From Cladophialophora immunda (Eukaryota; Ascomycota; Eurotiomycetes; Chaetothyriales; Herpotrichiellaceae): a stretch of DNA of 64,000 bases. Of the stretch, positions 25,380 through 35,193 are shown piece after piece. Location of the stretch: assembly GCF_000835495.1 (NCBI RefSeq), contig NW_015622547.1, forward strand, positions 3,348,001 to 3,412,000. Reading direction: 5' to 3'. Numbering within the stretch: position 1 is the first letter of the stretch; each line of letters starts with the position of its first letter. The translations under genes were made by a program, and so were the position numbers. The notes under the pieces were generated by a model. It made no database searches. It was given only the letters and a program-made list of their open reading frames with translations, and was not told the DNA's origin.

Positions 25380-25500
25380 TGTAGAACTAACTTGATGAAT
25401 TGATTGATTGTTCTATCTAGTGGGAACGGTCGCACGGCAGTTTGACTTGCCGGCGTGTAAAAACTAGCCGGATAACCTTCCTAATCAGGTTAGGGTAATA
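25380..25500. repeat. Right LTR (121 bp; 5' LTR of the minus-strand element)
   Basis: Starts TGTAGAACTAAC and ends GGGTAATA, then the ATGGA duplication. 120 of 121 bases match the left copy. Confidence 0.93.
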
Positions 25501-25505
25501 ATGGA
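25501..25505. repeat. Target-site duplication, right copy (ATGGA)
   Basis: Exact repeat of 20082-20086, placed directly after the right LTR. Confidence 0.9.
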
Positions 25506-25588
25506 CAGTGGCTACACTGTGTGAAGAGGATGCCGGATGGCTGAACGGGCTTTATTTGCCAGTATGCGGCGGGATGACTATATGCTAA
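25506..25588 (+). pseudogene. SDR 3' fragment separated by the retrotransposon
   Basis: Read in the phase of the upstream SDR fragment (after one copy of ATGGA), this stretch encodes TVATLCEEDAGWLNGLYL, then PVCGGMTIC and a TAA at 25586-25588. The intact paralogue ends ATAFLCEDRSRWLNGTHIF then VTGG, so this is the expected SDR C-terminus. Combined coding length would be 801 bases (266 aa), normal for the family. The fragment has no start codon of its own and is presumably not expressed. Confidence 0.9.
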
Positions 25589-25691
25589 TGTCTTAGACAT
25601 TAACGATGAGAAGACTCCTCCATGCAAGAAATCACTCGTGTCTACGGTATGCTTCGTACGTAAGCTGCGGTAGGGCCAGGTAGTCATGGCC

Positions 25692-26461
25692 TCAGAAGAA
25701 GGCAAAATCCCAGACACAAGTAGATTTTGTCTTCAAGATCAAAACCTTCACAGCCCCATTCCGCACAGAGGCAAACTCATTGAGATATCCATTCACTTCC
25801 TCCCTGTTATTCGCCTTGATGCGAAATATCTAAGACGGAGTTAGCAAGTTGAATTATCCCGTACTTTAAAGCGTAGCATACCATTCCTTTGTCCGGTGAC
25901 AGGAGGTCGAAGACCTCTTCTGCAACACCCCCTGGCTCACAGTTTAGTATGCAATAGTCTGCAATAGTATCTCCGGGGTTTCAGAAAAATACCTTTCAGC
26001 AACCGAAAACCTTGTAGGGCGTCGTCCACCCCGTACTCTTCATCATACCCACTCAACACCTTTGCCGTGAGTATCACATACCAGGTTACAGTCGGACTGG
26101 TGGTGAATGGCAGCAGACGCTCGATTGGTTGAACACCAAGGTACTTCCCATCCTGATGGAACAGCTTCTCCACAGAAACGAAGTTCTCATAGAGAAAAGG
26201 TTGTCCGATTGCGAAGTCGTGTTTCATCCACGGGATGGAGCTCGTCAATTCCCGCAAGTCGTCATAAGATTTGATGTCTGTGAAATGTACCACAGCACCT
26301 GCGATCTCTCCGTCTTCTTCCCTGATGACGTTGAAGAACCTGGTGTTCTTTCCCGAAACATTCGTGCTCCAAGCCATATTACTTTCCTGTGCGAGGACAC
26401 TTGGGGAGGCGTCTTCCAAGGACTTGGCTTCCTTGAAGACATCATACCACAGAGCTCTCAT
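25692..26461 (-). CDS. Small protein of unknown function, cluster-embedded
   Basis: Exons 26461-25993, 25931-25882 and 25829-25692 (introns 61 and 52 bp) give 218 aa. I do not recognise the family. The N-terminal half (WSTNVSGKNTRFFNVIREED, then AGAVVHFTDIKSYDDLREL) and the end (MIFRIKANNREEVNGYLNEF) alternate predicted strands and helices in a way that would suit a dimeric alpha/beta-barrel, as in muconolactone isomerase-like or EthD-like proteins, but no diagnostic motif is visible. There is no signal peptide or membrane segment. An in-frame TAG nine codons before the ATG supports the chosen start. It is divergent from the intact SDR and next to the EthD-like gene, so a shared pathway is likely. 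Confidence 0.7.
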
Positions 26462-27084
26462 CGTGTCAAGAAAAATACAGTCTCTCTAATGAGCACGAGA
26501 AATTTTGGTTGTGTGTATATACCACTTTGAAGGACAATGCTTGGAAAGGTGACAATAGGTCTAGGCTTGAACTTGCTGAGAGGGACGCGACCGACCTTCA
26601 AGCGGCACTCAGTTGAGGTTCGATGCTTTCTGGTTGTTCGTAGCCCAATCCAGGAACTAGACAAGAACTGTCTGAACATTATCAAAAAGCACCCCCTTCT
26701 CCCAGGGTTACTGCCGTTGATGTCAGGACGACAGTCCGTCGGCCGACTGGCAAAGTCAGACCCCTTAGGTGCGGATAATTGGCGGGTCGAGAGCGGGATT
26801 GGAGCACGACACGGGTTCCCGACAGAAGCGGGACTGTCCCAGGCACGCAGCTTGGAGAATGGCCCAGCCCAGTAATAAGAGCCGTGACACGATTGATCCG
26901 TCGTGGGGCAATAAAAACCATTGTCTAGGTTACTATCCGCACTTGCCCTGACCGTCTGAGCGCAAACACTATTCCACGAGCCTCCAGCCAACCTTTACCC
27001 CTTAGATTCCTCAATACGTCGGACGTGCGAGCCTTACGCCGAACCAGCTTCCACTCGGTGTCAAACGTGACACTCTCGAACATC
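26462..27084. other. Divergent promoter region, unknown protein / intact SDR
   Basis: About 620 bp with no convincing gene. A CGGCCG core lies in GTCCGTCGGCCGACTGG near 26736-26752, a possible zinc-cluster site. In-frame codons extend the SDR frame back to an ATG at 27025, but the sequence there does not resemble SDR N-termini. Confidence 0.5.
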
Positions 27085-27906
27085 ATGAGAAACACCACGT
27101 CATTGGCGGTTAGCACGAACTCTGAGACTAAAGGCCTTGACACTCTTCGAGGCAAAGTCGCCATAGTTTCAGGGAGCTGCTCCGGCATTGGGGAAGCAAT
27201 TGCCAGGGAGCTCGCTGCCAGAGGTGCCCATCTTGTGGTGAACTATCCCTATCCACACCTGAAGGATACCGCCTTAGCCATAGTTGACTCACTGCCCACG
27301 CCGAGCATCGCAGTCGGGGCCGACCTCTCGACAGTCACTGGGCCTGCTGAACTGGTTCGGGAAACAGTGAAGACATTTCGCAGAGTCGATATCCTCGTCA
27401 ACAACGCAGGGGTAGCAGTAAATCTGCCCCTAGAAGAACAAAATCTCACTCACTGGGACCGTCTCATCAATCTCAACGGCCGAGGAACATTTTTATTGAC
27501 CAAAGAGGTTCTACCCTACCTTCCCAAGAAGGAAGACGGCGGAGGAGGACGTATCGTCAATATCGTTAGCATTTCCGCCAGAGCACCGCCACCACATCAA
27601 ACTATCTATGCCGGTACTAAGGGGATGGTAGACAGCTTTACACGGTGTTGGGCTAAGGAACTTCCTCCCAAGTATGGCTGCACCGTTAACGCTGTCAGCC
27701 CGGGCGCGACGAGAACGCCCGCATTTGCAGGTGCAGGAGCTGAGATGATGGCGATTCTGCAGCCGGTCATTAACGAGACACCTTGTGGACCCCGCCTAGG
27801 AGAGCCCGAGGAAGTGGCTTATGCGACTGCTTTCCTGTGTGAAGACAGGTCCCGGTGGTTAAACGGGACGCACATATTTGTGACAGGAGGTCTCCATGTC
27901 GATTGA
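27085..27906 (+). CDS. Short-chain dehydrogenase/reductase (intact paralogue)
   Basis: Single exon, 273 aa. The cofactor site is VSGSCSGIGEAIA at about residues 28-40, ILVNNAG at about 110, the catalytic Ser lies in IVSISARAP and Tyr-x3-Lys in YAGTKGMVD. The end FLCEDRSRWLNGTHIF followed by VTGG is complete. It reduces or oxidises a carbonyl/alcohol with NAD(P)(H) in the cytosol and belongs with 3-oxoacyl reductase-like and naphthol reductase-like fungal SDRs. It shares about half its residues with the interrupted SDR at 19369 by eye. An upstream in-frame ATG at 27025 would add 20 residues that look like promoter sequence, so 27085 is preferred. Confidence 0.92.
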   Translation: MRNTTSLAVSTNSETKGLDTLRGKVAIVSGSCSGIGEAIARELAARGAHLVVNYPYPHLKDTALAIVDSLPTPSIAVGADLSTVTGPAELVRETVKTFRRVDILVNNAGVAVNLPLEEQNLTHWDRLINLNGRGTFLLTKEVLPYLPKKEDGGGGRIVNIVSISARAPPPHQTIYAGTKGMVDSFTRCWAKELPPKYGCTVNAVSPGATRTPAFAGAGAEMMAILQPVINETPCGPRLGEPEEVAYATAFLCEDRSRWLNGTHIFVTGGLHVD

Positions 27907-27964
27907 TTGCCGAGAGAAAAATTCTATTGTAGACGGGCTTGTGTTGTAGCTTTTATTAGCTTTC

Positions 27965-28726
27965 TCAGTCTGTTCCAAACACCTTGAGGCCTCTACCAGT
28001 GATAATCAATGGCTTCTGCTTGCCTTGAACCCATGTTCTGTTCTCATTGAGAAAGGCCGAAGCGTCTTCGAGACCCGTAAACACAAAATCCTCCAACGCA
28101 CAGAACTCTTGCCAGACACCACCTGCAAACTGGGTTCCCGCGAAGAAGTGTTCTATCGTCTGCGGCGTACAGTCAATATACTGGCGATATCTCAGCACAT
28201 CGTGTCGATTCTCGACCCAATGCTTGCCCTGTCCCGATCGCTCAGCGAGCCAGGCTCGAACCATCTCTGGGTCTCCTCCAGCCTTGTCTTTCCGGTGGAA
28301 GATGATACTACGTATATTTGTGGAACCATCTGGCTTGTATGTAGGGTCGACAACTTCATATAGGAGCTCCGAAAAACAACCGTTCTGATCCTGTCTGCAG
28401 AAGACATGCTTGCCTGCCGAAGCTTTGTAGCCCGGATCCGCAAAAGATTCGTGCAAATCCTGTAGATTCGACCAAATATGGATTGTCAAGCCCTGCCAGC
28501 CTTCGTTGCTGTCGACATCACGGACTGGCTTTCCAGTTTCCGGGTCGTATTCAACCATTAGCTGAGTATAATCTTGTAAAGCATCAACGTGCTCCGCCAC
28601 CCCTGCTGTCATCTTGGCATGGACATCGTTGTACTCGTAGTAGAACTTCTCGAATGACCAGTCTTCGAACTTGCCGACGGTAATGAACCAAAAGACAGGT
28701 TTTGAGGCATTATACGTAGGGGACAT
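27965..28726 (-). CDS. EthD-like dimeric alpha/beta-barrel protein, duplicated domain
   Basis: Single exon, 253 aa. The N-terminal half begins VFWFITVGKFEDWSFEKFYY then EYNDVHAKM, with the H and aromatic pattern of EthD domains; the second half (IRSIIFHRKDKAGGDPEMV, then WVENRHDVLRYRQYIDCTP) repeats the fold. Two EthD-type domains in one chain occur in fungal metabolite clusters, where relatives act as cyclases, decarboxylases or dehydratases without cofactor. No catalytic residues can be assigned with certainty. It converges on the intact SDR with only 58 bp between stop codons. There is no signal peptide. It is probably a cytosolic pathway enzyme of the cluster. Confidence 0.78.
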   Translation of the reverse strand: MSPTYNASKPVFWFITVGKFEDWSFEKFYYEYNDVHAKMTAGVAEHVDALQDYTQLMVEYDPETGKPVRDVDSNEGWQGLTIHIWSNLQDLHESFADPGYKASAGKHVFCRQDQNGCFSELLYEVVDPTYKPDGSTNIRSIIFHRKDKAGGDPEMVRAWLAERSGQGKHWVENRHDVLRYRQYIDCTPQTIEHFFAGTQFAGGVWQEFCALEDFVFTGLEDASAFLNENRTWVQGKQKPLIITGRGLKVFGTD

Positions 28727-29497
28727 TGCGGTTGAATGCTTGTTTGCTGCAGATTCTGCGACTGGTTCGTAGATGGTTCAACTCTGGAGACTACCAAGTT
28801 CAGATGAGATTTTGGACCTTGCATCAACTAGTTCAATGTGAGACCCTCCATGACACACTGAAAGGGCGGGGTGGATGCGCGGCCTCCCGAGCTGGTCCTC
28901 GTCCCCAGAGGATCGCAACCTGCGTAGAGTACCGATGTCCTCGGCTCCGTAGGTACATATCCAGTCCCAACGTTATGGACCCGGAAAGATCGGAAAGATT
29001 GCAAAAACGGAGACCTCCTGTTGCAAAGGCATGGCATACCGGAAAGGTCGTCAGTAACGGGAAGCCGAGCAATCAAGAGTGATTTCGGCTTGCCGATGGT
29101 CTCGGTGGCGGGAACCCTGCCTGTGGGACTGGAATTGGCTCTCGATTGGCTGACATCCAAGGTCCCAAGCCCAACTGCGCGGGATTTTCTTGCCCTCTTT
29201 ACTTGCCCCGACTACCTAGTTATGCAAAGGGACTCATAGGGCCTAGATCCGGGGTAGTTGGGGACCCCAGCGAATGAGATGCGGAGACTCACGTCCTGTG
29301 TCAAGCTGTTACTCCGGAGCCTCCTGTACACTTGAATGCTTTCTGTCAAAGTGTTTTTCTCCAGAGAAGACTATAGAAGCGCAGCATCTCCGCTGCACTG
29401 CTCTCAAGCTTCGCCTTCACCCTCACCTTCACCCTCAGCTTCATCCTCCGCTTCACCCTCAGCCCACCTGACCTTCAGCTTCGTCGTGTCAGACAAG
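28727..29497. other. Divergent promoter region, EthD-like / MFS transporter
   Basis: About 770 bp without a gene. A pyrimidine-rich imperfect repeat of CTTCACCCTCAC/CTTCACCCTCAG occupies about 29408-29462, just before the transporter ATG, like CT-rich tracts near fungal transcription starts. Confidence 0.55.
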
Positions 29498-31412
29498 ATG
29501 GTAGACGAAGCTATCGGAAGAAAGAGCGACGATGTCGACATCCCTCAACGTGTGACACTCGGCACCGTCCAACTACGCCATGAATTGACCAACGAGATCC
29601 TTCTCGTACCAAAACCTTCCAATGACCCGAATGATCCCCTGAATTGGTACGCACGCATGCCCTTGGTCCGCGCTGCTAGGACCGCCACTGACTCCAAAGG
29701 CGTACAGGCCGCTGCGCGAAAAATACTACATTTTCTGTCTCTCCTGCATCAGCATCTTCGTATGTAACGCCTGCGGCGCGGGCCCATCAGCGGGTGCCGT
29801 AGCAATGACGACTCATTTCTTCGCTCCACCTAGCGACCCCAACTTCCTGACCTACGTCGGCAAAGTGGCCTACTTCTTCACCGGAGCTTCCCTCACTATC
29901 GGCATTGGCCAATTTATCTGGACTCCCGTGGCTGTCAAATATGGCCGTCGACCAGTGTACATTATCTGCTTCGCCCTGCTTACCGTGTCCAATATCTGGT
30001 CCGGCTTGGCTAAGTCCTATGGCAGCGAGCTCGCATCGAGATTGTTGACTGGTATCGCTGCAGGAGCTCCTGAGCTGGTGGCTCCATTGACCCTGACGGA
30101 TATATTCTTCCTCCATCAGCGAGGTAAAATTATGGCGTACGTCTCCCCCATTCCATCCTATTTATCGCCGATGATACCAAGATCAGAAAAGCTGACCTCC
30201 CGGCAAACAGCATCTACAACTGCGCCCTCGCGCTCGGTAGCAGCATCGGTGTTGTTATCTTCGGGCTCGTGATAAGGACCCAGAGTTGGCGTGTCATCTT
30301 CTGGATCCTCACCGCCCTATCCGCATTTTGTCTGCTAGTCATGGTATTCACCATTCCCGAGACCGCCTACAACCGGAACACTGCCATTCTCGACCCTGTT
30401 CCTGTCACCGTAGATTCGGAGTCTACAGGGAACGCCCTGGGTAACGTCGACATCGAGGCTATCTCGCAGAAGGGGGAAACGTCATTCGAACACGTGTCAG
30501 CAATTGCCCCGGCAGAGCTCCGCAGGCGGACCCCCTACTTCCAGCGTCTTTCATTCGTCCCCAAGACCTACACCGGCGAGAGTATCTGGCTACTCATGTT
30601 CCGACCTGTGGCTCTGCTCGCACTGCCCGGCGTTCTCTGGGCCACGCTGATCAACTCTGTCACGGTTGGTATGATCGTCGTCTTATCATCCAACTTCTCA
30701 GCCGCGTTCCAGACCATTTACGGCTTCACTGCGTGGCAGGCCGGCCTAACCTTTGTCGCGATGGCGATCGGCTCGCTTATTGCCATCTTCTTCGCAGGCC
30801 ATTTCTCCGACTGGGTCGCAGATAGATTCACGCAGAGGAACGGTGGCGTGCGAATCCCCGAAATGCGCCTGCCCGCTCTTGCTGTGAGTGTCATCACTGG
30901 CCCACTGGGTGGTATTTTGTACGGCCTTGGATTCGGCCTGAACCTACATTGGATGTGCCCAGTCGTAGGCATAGGGTTGAGTAAGTTCAACAATTAATCT
31001 TTTGTCGGTGCAACGCTCACGCCCTGTTCACAGTCGGATTCACTGTCGTGCAATCGATGAATGTGTCTTTGGTGTACATCTTGGACTCGTACCGTCCTGT
31101 GTCCGGTGAGGTCATCGTTACGCAGTCAACGTTCAAAGGTATGGGTATCCGTCGTCTTTCCCATGGAATTGCGATTCTGACAATGATTCTACAGCGTGCT
31201 TCGGTTTCCTCTTAGGCTTCTACACCAACCCTTGGGTTAAGAAGGACGGATATCTTGGTGCTTTTGGCGCCATGGGCGGTATTGAAGCTGCTATCCTCCT
31301 CGGATTTATTCCATTCTTTTTCTTTGGCAGTCGCTGGAGGCGCATGTCTTGGAATTGGCCCTTCATCAGGCGTATTGCTCACTGGGCCGAGGACCGTGAG
31401 GTTGGTGAGTAA
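29498..31412 (+). CDS. MFS transporter, DHA-type (second of the cluster)
   Basis: Exons 29498-29646, 29708-30136, 30211-30980, 31034-31138 and 31195-31412 give 556 aa. N-terminal marker DPNDPLNW precedes helix 1 (KYYIFCLSCISIFVCNACGA). Motif A is VKYGRRPVYIICFALLTV, TDIFFLHQRGKIMAIYNCAL spans the second junction, and the second half has DWVADRFTQRNGGVRIPEMR, the same loop as in the transporter at 5720-7521. The two are paralogues in one cluster, perhaps one for uptake and one for export. There is a short hydrophilic C-terminal tail. The second intron (74 bp) is the longest of the gene. Confidence 0.9.
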
Positions 31413-31666
31413 AATAGCAATGACTCCAATGGCGGTGTGGTCCTCGAAATATTGTTGGAATGTGCGGATTATGATAGAGAATATCGTATGAGAAGTCAAT
31501 GAGGCATCAGGCGGCAGAAGGGGACTTTGTAACTAGAGGTCAATTAACTTAGGAAAATGCCTTATTTGTCACTATATCCAGATCGTCATAAAACAAATGC
31601 TACAAATAACATCTGAGGTAGCAGTTTGTACATTTCCCTCCAAGGATCTTTGCATGCGTCAATGTG

Positions 31667-34555
31667 TCAACGACGTTCACCAGCCCTCTGCGACATATTC
31701 CGCAGAGCCTCCATGAGCTGGCAAATATTCTCCACGAACAAGGAATTCTTCCAGGCAAACCGAGACAGAACCCCCTGCAGTAACGTGGTAATCAGAAGCT
31801 GCGATGAGTGAATGGGAACACTCTTGGTGGCGTAGTTTCCATCCGGCCCCCCGGACTGACTTGAGATGGCGGGCCTTCCGCGGTTGTGACTAATCCATCG
31901 CTGAGTTTTGATGCTTTCCTCCTGGTCCAGTATCACATCTTCTGAGGACGACTCTGGACCCGGTGTAATATTCTGCATATTTTGAGACTTGCTCTGCTGG
32001 GACAACATGCCGTATATCCACAAACACAGGCCACTATGGTAGGCGGCGACAACATAGTAATGTTTGAATTGCTCGGGTGCAAGCATTCGTGTCGCCCGCA
32101 ACACCTGGCTCCCATGCCAAACTGCCTGTCTGGCGTCTCCGGTCTGGATCCACTGTTGCAGCACCGGGTCGGCTCTTCGAGCTTCGCTCGGCCCTTCCTT
32201 GCCGGCGGCCAGTTCCATCTGGTCAAATGGGGCAAAAAGGTGCATGGAAAATAGGTGGAATAGCAAGTCCAGCTCGATCGTTTGTTGAGCTTCGAGATCC
32301 TCATAGCTCAGTCTGATGTGCTTCAAAATGTGCAGAATTCGTTGATGTTGAACTTCGTCGGAAAAGGAACTCACTCGTGTGCCGCTTTTCTCTATCGGGG
32401 CGAAAATACTCCGGTCCTGTCTGTGTCTGCTAATCATATCTGAAATTGCATGCAGCAAACAGAGCTTGATGTGATAGCGGTCGTAGAGATCGGATAGAGA
32501 AACAAGAGCAATAGGGTCTGCAAGTAGATTAATGAAGCTTTGTGGTCGAGGCTCATTATTTCCACCAGCCTGTAAGTAGACCCTTTTCCAGTCGGCGGCT
32601 GATCTGGCTACCCACAATTCTTTAGAATAGGGCACCGGGACCGACAGTTCTGCGTAAGATATGGTTGATGTACCAAAGGTAACCAGCGACATCCGAGAGC
32701 AGTAGAGGTGCATGTGATAAACAAGTCTACATAAGATTGATTAGCTTTTGAACGTGATCTGTCAGGGTCTGACACACTTTTTGAAAGACTCCTTTTGAAC
32801 CCATTGTTTCCACTTTGTTTCCAGAATCTCGCCCTCATCTCCAACTTGCACCGTTGGTTGCGGATAGTTTGAAAACCGGAAATTGCCTGCAGCTCGCAGC
32901 GGCTGAGCGCATTTAGTTAGCATTGTGAGATGCAGTGGAATGGTTCGCGTACATTGCTCAAGATACCACTGAAACTCTCGGACATTTCCATCTTCCTTCG
33001 GACACCGGACCACAGGCCGATCTCTAGCTGTATAGCAAATGCTTGCAAGTAATGTATATCTCGAGTCAATGTATTTGCTTTTTCAGACTACGCTTGTTAG
33101 TCCACAGTTGCTAGTTTCCTTCACGACAGAGGTTCTGGACTTACCACCAGCCAGAGATATAAGACCAGGAATTCTTGTAGTGCCAAACCAAATTTCTGAA
33201 CAGATCGGCTCGAAGACATTGTAGCGGCGGCTGCCAGACAGGCAACGAGTAGTTCTAAGCGAACCTCACCGACGTTGAAGGTAGGAACATGTATCCATGA
33301 GTCTGCCGTAGTGGCTTGTCTCGTCAGATACGACTTGAGCAGCCTATCCAACACCTCAACGGCTGGGAAAGATGATATCACATCAATCACATTATCCTGG
33401 TTGCATGTTCTGATGAGAGTTTTCAGAATTTGGTCCCGGATGCTAGGTGTTAGATTTTGAGAAATGATTTCCGGGTCCCAGTCCCCGAGGCAATCCATTT
33501 TTGAAGTAGCTGTGCGGTCTAGTGATAAGTCACGTTCTTCCGTGGTCCTGTAATGCCGCCTGTCAGGCTCCCATCGACCGATAGACTGCTTGAAAGCTTC
33601 GTACACGGCTTGCGAGCTCGGTTGATCTGGTCCTGCTATGAGACTTGTTGCGGGAGACGCCTCGTCTGGTTCGTCCTGAGGCTGCAACGGAAGTGACGTC
33701 AAGAAGTTGTGATCCTGTTCACTCAGGCCAAGGTCGTGATCACCGCCGAAGTCGAAAAGGTTGTATGCGCTGTCGAAGTTGAAATCAAAGTCCAGCCCGG
33801 ACTGGCCTGGCTCGTTTTCACCATTGGCAAGATTGACAGATGGAAGACCGTAAAATCTTGGGGTATCGAGAAGCATGGGATCTTGACGTCTCTCAGAGAC
33901 ATGCCAACAAAAAGGTCAGGGTAATCGGGTACCTGTATACATTCGTGCAGAAGCCGGTATGTCCAGCTCCCCAAGCACTTGAGGATGATTGATGAAGTTG
34001 TTGGGGTCCATAGCAAAAGAGCCTGTGCTTGATGGGTTCTGCGCAGCGACAGTTGGGGGTTCGGCGTCGCTCAAGGCACTGGCCTCAGTAATGGGATGTC
34101 TGCGCACGCAAGGGATATTCTTCCGTGTACAACGCTTGCATCGGACGCCATTATCACATTTCGTCTTAGCCGTAGCGCATGCATGACAAGCTTGAGAAGC
34201 GCGTGGGTATGATCGAACAGAGCGGATTTGTTGCCGCTTTGCGGGCGGAGTCGGAAGTGTATGAACTGCTGCATGCCGCCCCAGAGACACCCTTGGTTGG
34301 TAGCACATCAGTTGGACGTCAATTGGACCCAAGGATTGGGCCAGCTCCGCGGGGGATCTCAGAAGAGGGAGACGTACAAATTGTGGAACTCTTGCGAGCA
34401 CACCAGGCACATGAACAGATTGCTGGAGTCTTTAGGTGCTGAAGCAGTCAGGAAGAGAAGGGAATAGTGACATGGTAGACCATACCATGCTGGAAAACGA
34501 TGCTAGTGTCTGAGTCTGCCATTAACGATGGCTGTGACTCCTGGCAACGATCCAT
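31667..34555 (-). CDS. Transcription factor with a C2H2 finger plus a Zn2Cys6 cluster
   Basis: Exons 34555-34486, 34438-34378, 34291-33933, 33881-33145, 33087-32953, 32902-32778 and 32726-31667 give 848 aa. A classical C2H2 finger is at residues 34-54 (C-x2-C-x12-H-x3-H; FMCLVCSQEF then SLGRHAAVH), its two halves coded on different exons. A Zn2Cys6 cluster follows at 79-105 (CHACATAKTKCDNGVRC..C..C). The large middle domain of fungal regulators contains TLTRDIHYLQAFAIQLEIGL, RKMEMSESF and ISYAELSVPVPYS. The C2H2 + C6 pairing is a recognised but minor fungal class. In-frame ATGs at 34633 and 34522 are alternative starts. The gene is flanked by transporter and hydrolase genes, so it is a second candidate regulator of the cluster. 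Confidence 0.9.
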
Positions 34556-35193
34556 AGACACGCCCGGAATTCCCAGAGAACGGATCGGCCGAAGCAGCGT
34601 CAACAGGCGCAAACAGGCAGAACCAGCGGACAAAAATTCGACGGGAAGCCGAAACGTTTGAGGCTGCGTTGCTGACGCCCTCCGCGACTAATGAGTTTTT
34701 CTGTAGTTGATAGGGTTGATAAAAGCGTGAAAACTCTCACGAGAGTGAAGTCGGAAGTTTAGCGGTCAACGGAACGATACCGCCAGCTGAAAGAACAATA
34801 TTGGTTAGCACTTTGCGGAGGCGAGAAGTAACCAAGTTAGCTGATCTGGGCATCCCCATCCCCGTGTCACACTCCACGGGAACGTACGGTGCATCTGGGG
34901 TGATTTGGAGTTTCATGTATCAGCAGAGTAGTGAGGGAGCGATCGGCGGCACTCTCGGAAGGGCAAATTATTAAGGAACTTCTCAAATCCTGAGACAGAG
35001 CTACCTCGTGGGCTAGATCTTAACCCTCAATTGCCCAAGAGAGGCCCTTAGTTATTGTTGGCCGGAATTATTTCAATTCATGCGGACCATATCCCTACTC
35101 GCGGTACTTGGCGATAATTTGCATTTCCTCTTCGATTTAACCAAGTAAGCATTCGGCGCCGACGAGATTCATCATGAGGCGAGGGCAGCTATC
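34556..35193. other. Intergenic, regulator 5' side / hydrolase 3' side
   Basis: About 640 bp including the regulator's promoter. No gene or repeat is recognised. Confidence 0.5.

Larger units (their letters stand above)
20087..25500 (-). mobile_element. Ty1/copia LTR retrotransposon, 5,414 bp, minus orientation, stop-riddled but frame-intact
   Basis: Two 121-bp LTRs (20087-20207, 25380-25500) differ at one base. They enclose, on the minus strand, a candidate primer-binding site, a 420-bp leader, one Gag-Pol frame (24948 to about 20641) and a short 3' region ending in a G-tract. Domain order Gag - protease - integrase - reverse transcriptase - RNase H identifies Pseudoviridae/copia. A 5-bp ATGGA duplication flanks it. 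The near-identical LTRs and perfect duplication show recent insertion; this sits oddly with the many premature stops (see findings). The element is a fungal genomic retrotransposon with no envelope-like gene seen. Confidence 0.95.

Noticed and set aside
27025..27084. Twenty-residue N-terminal extension of the intact SDR
   Set aside because: It does not resemble SDR or targeting sequences; the first plausible Met is at 27085.
29336..29497. Upstream in-frame extension of the second DHA transporter through the CTTCACCCTCAC repeat
   Set aside because: The coded Ser/Pro repeat has no transporter similarity and is typical of a CT-rich leader; the ATG at 29498 gives the normal N-terminus.
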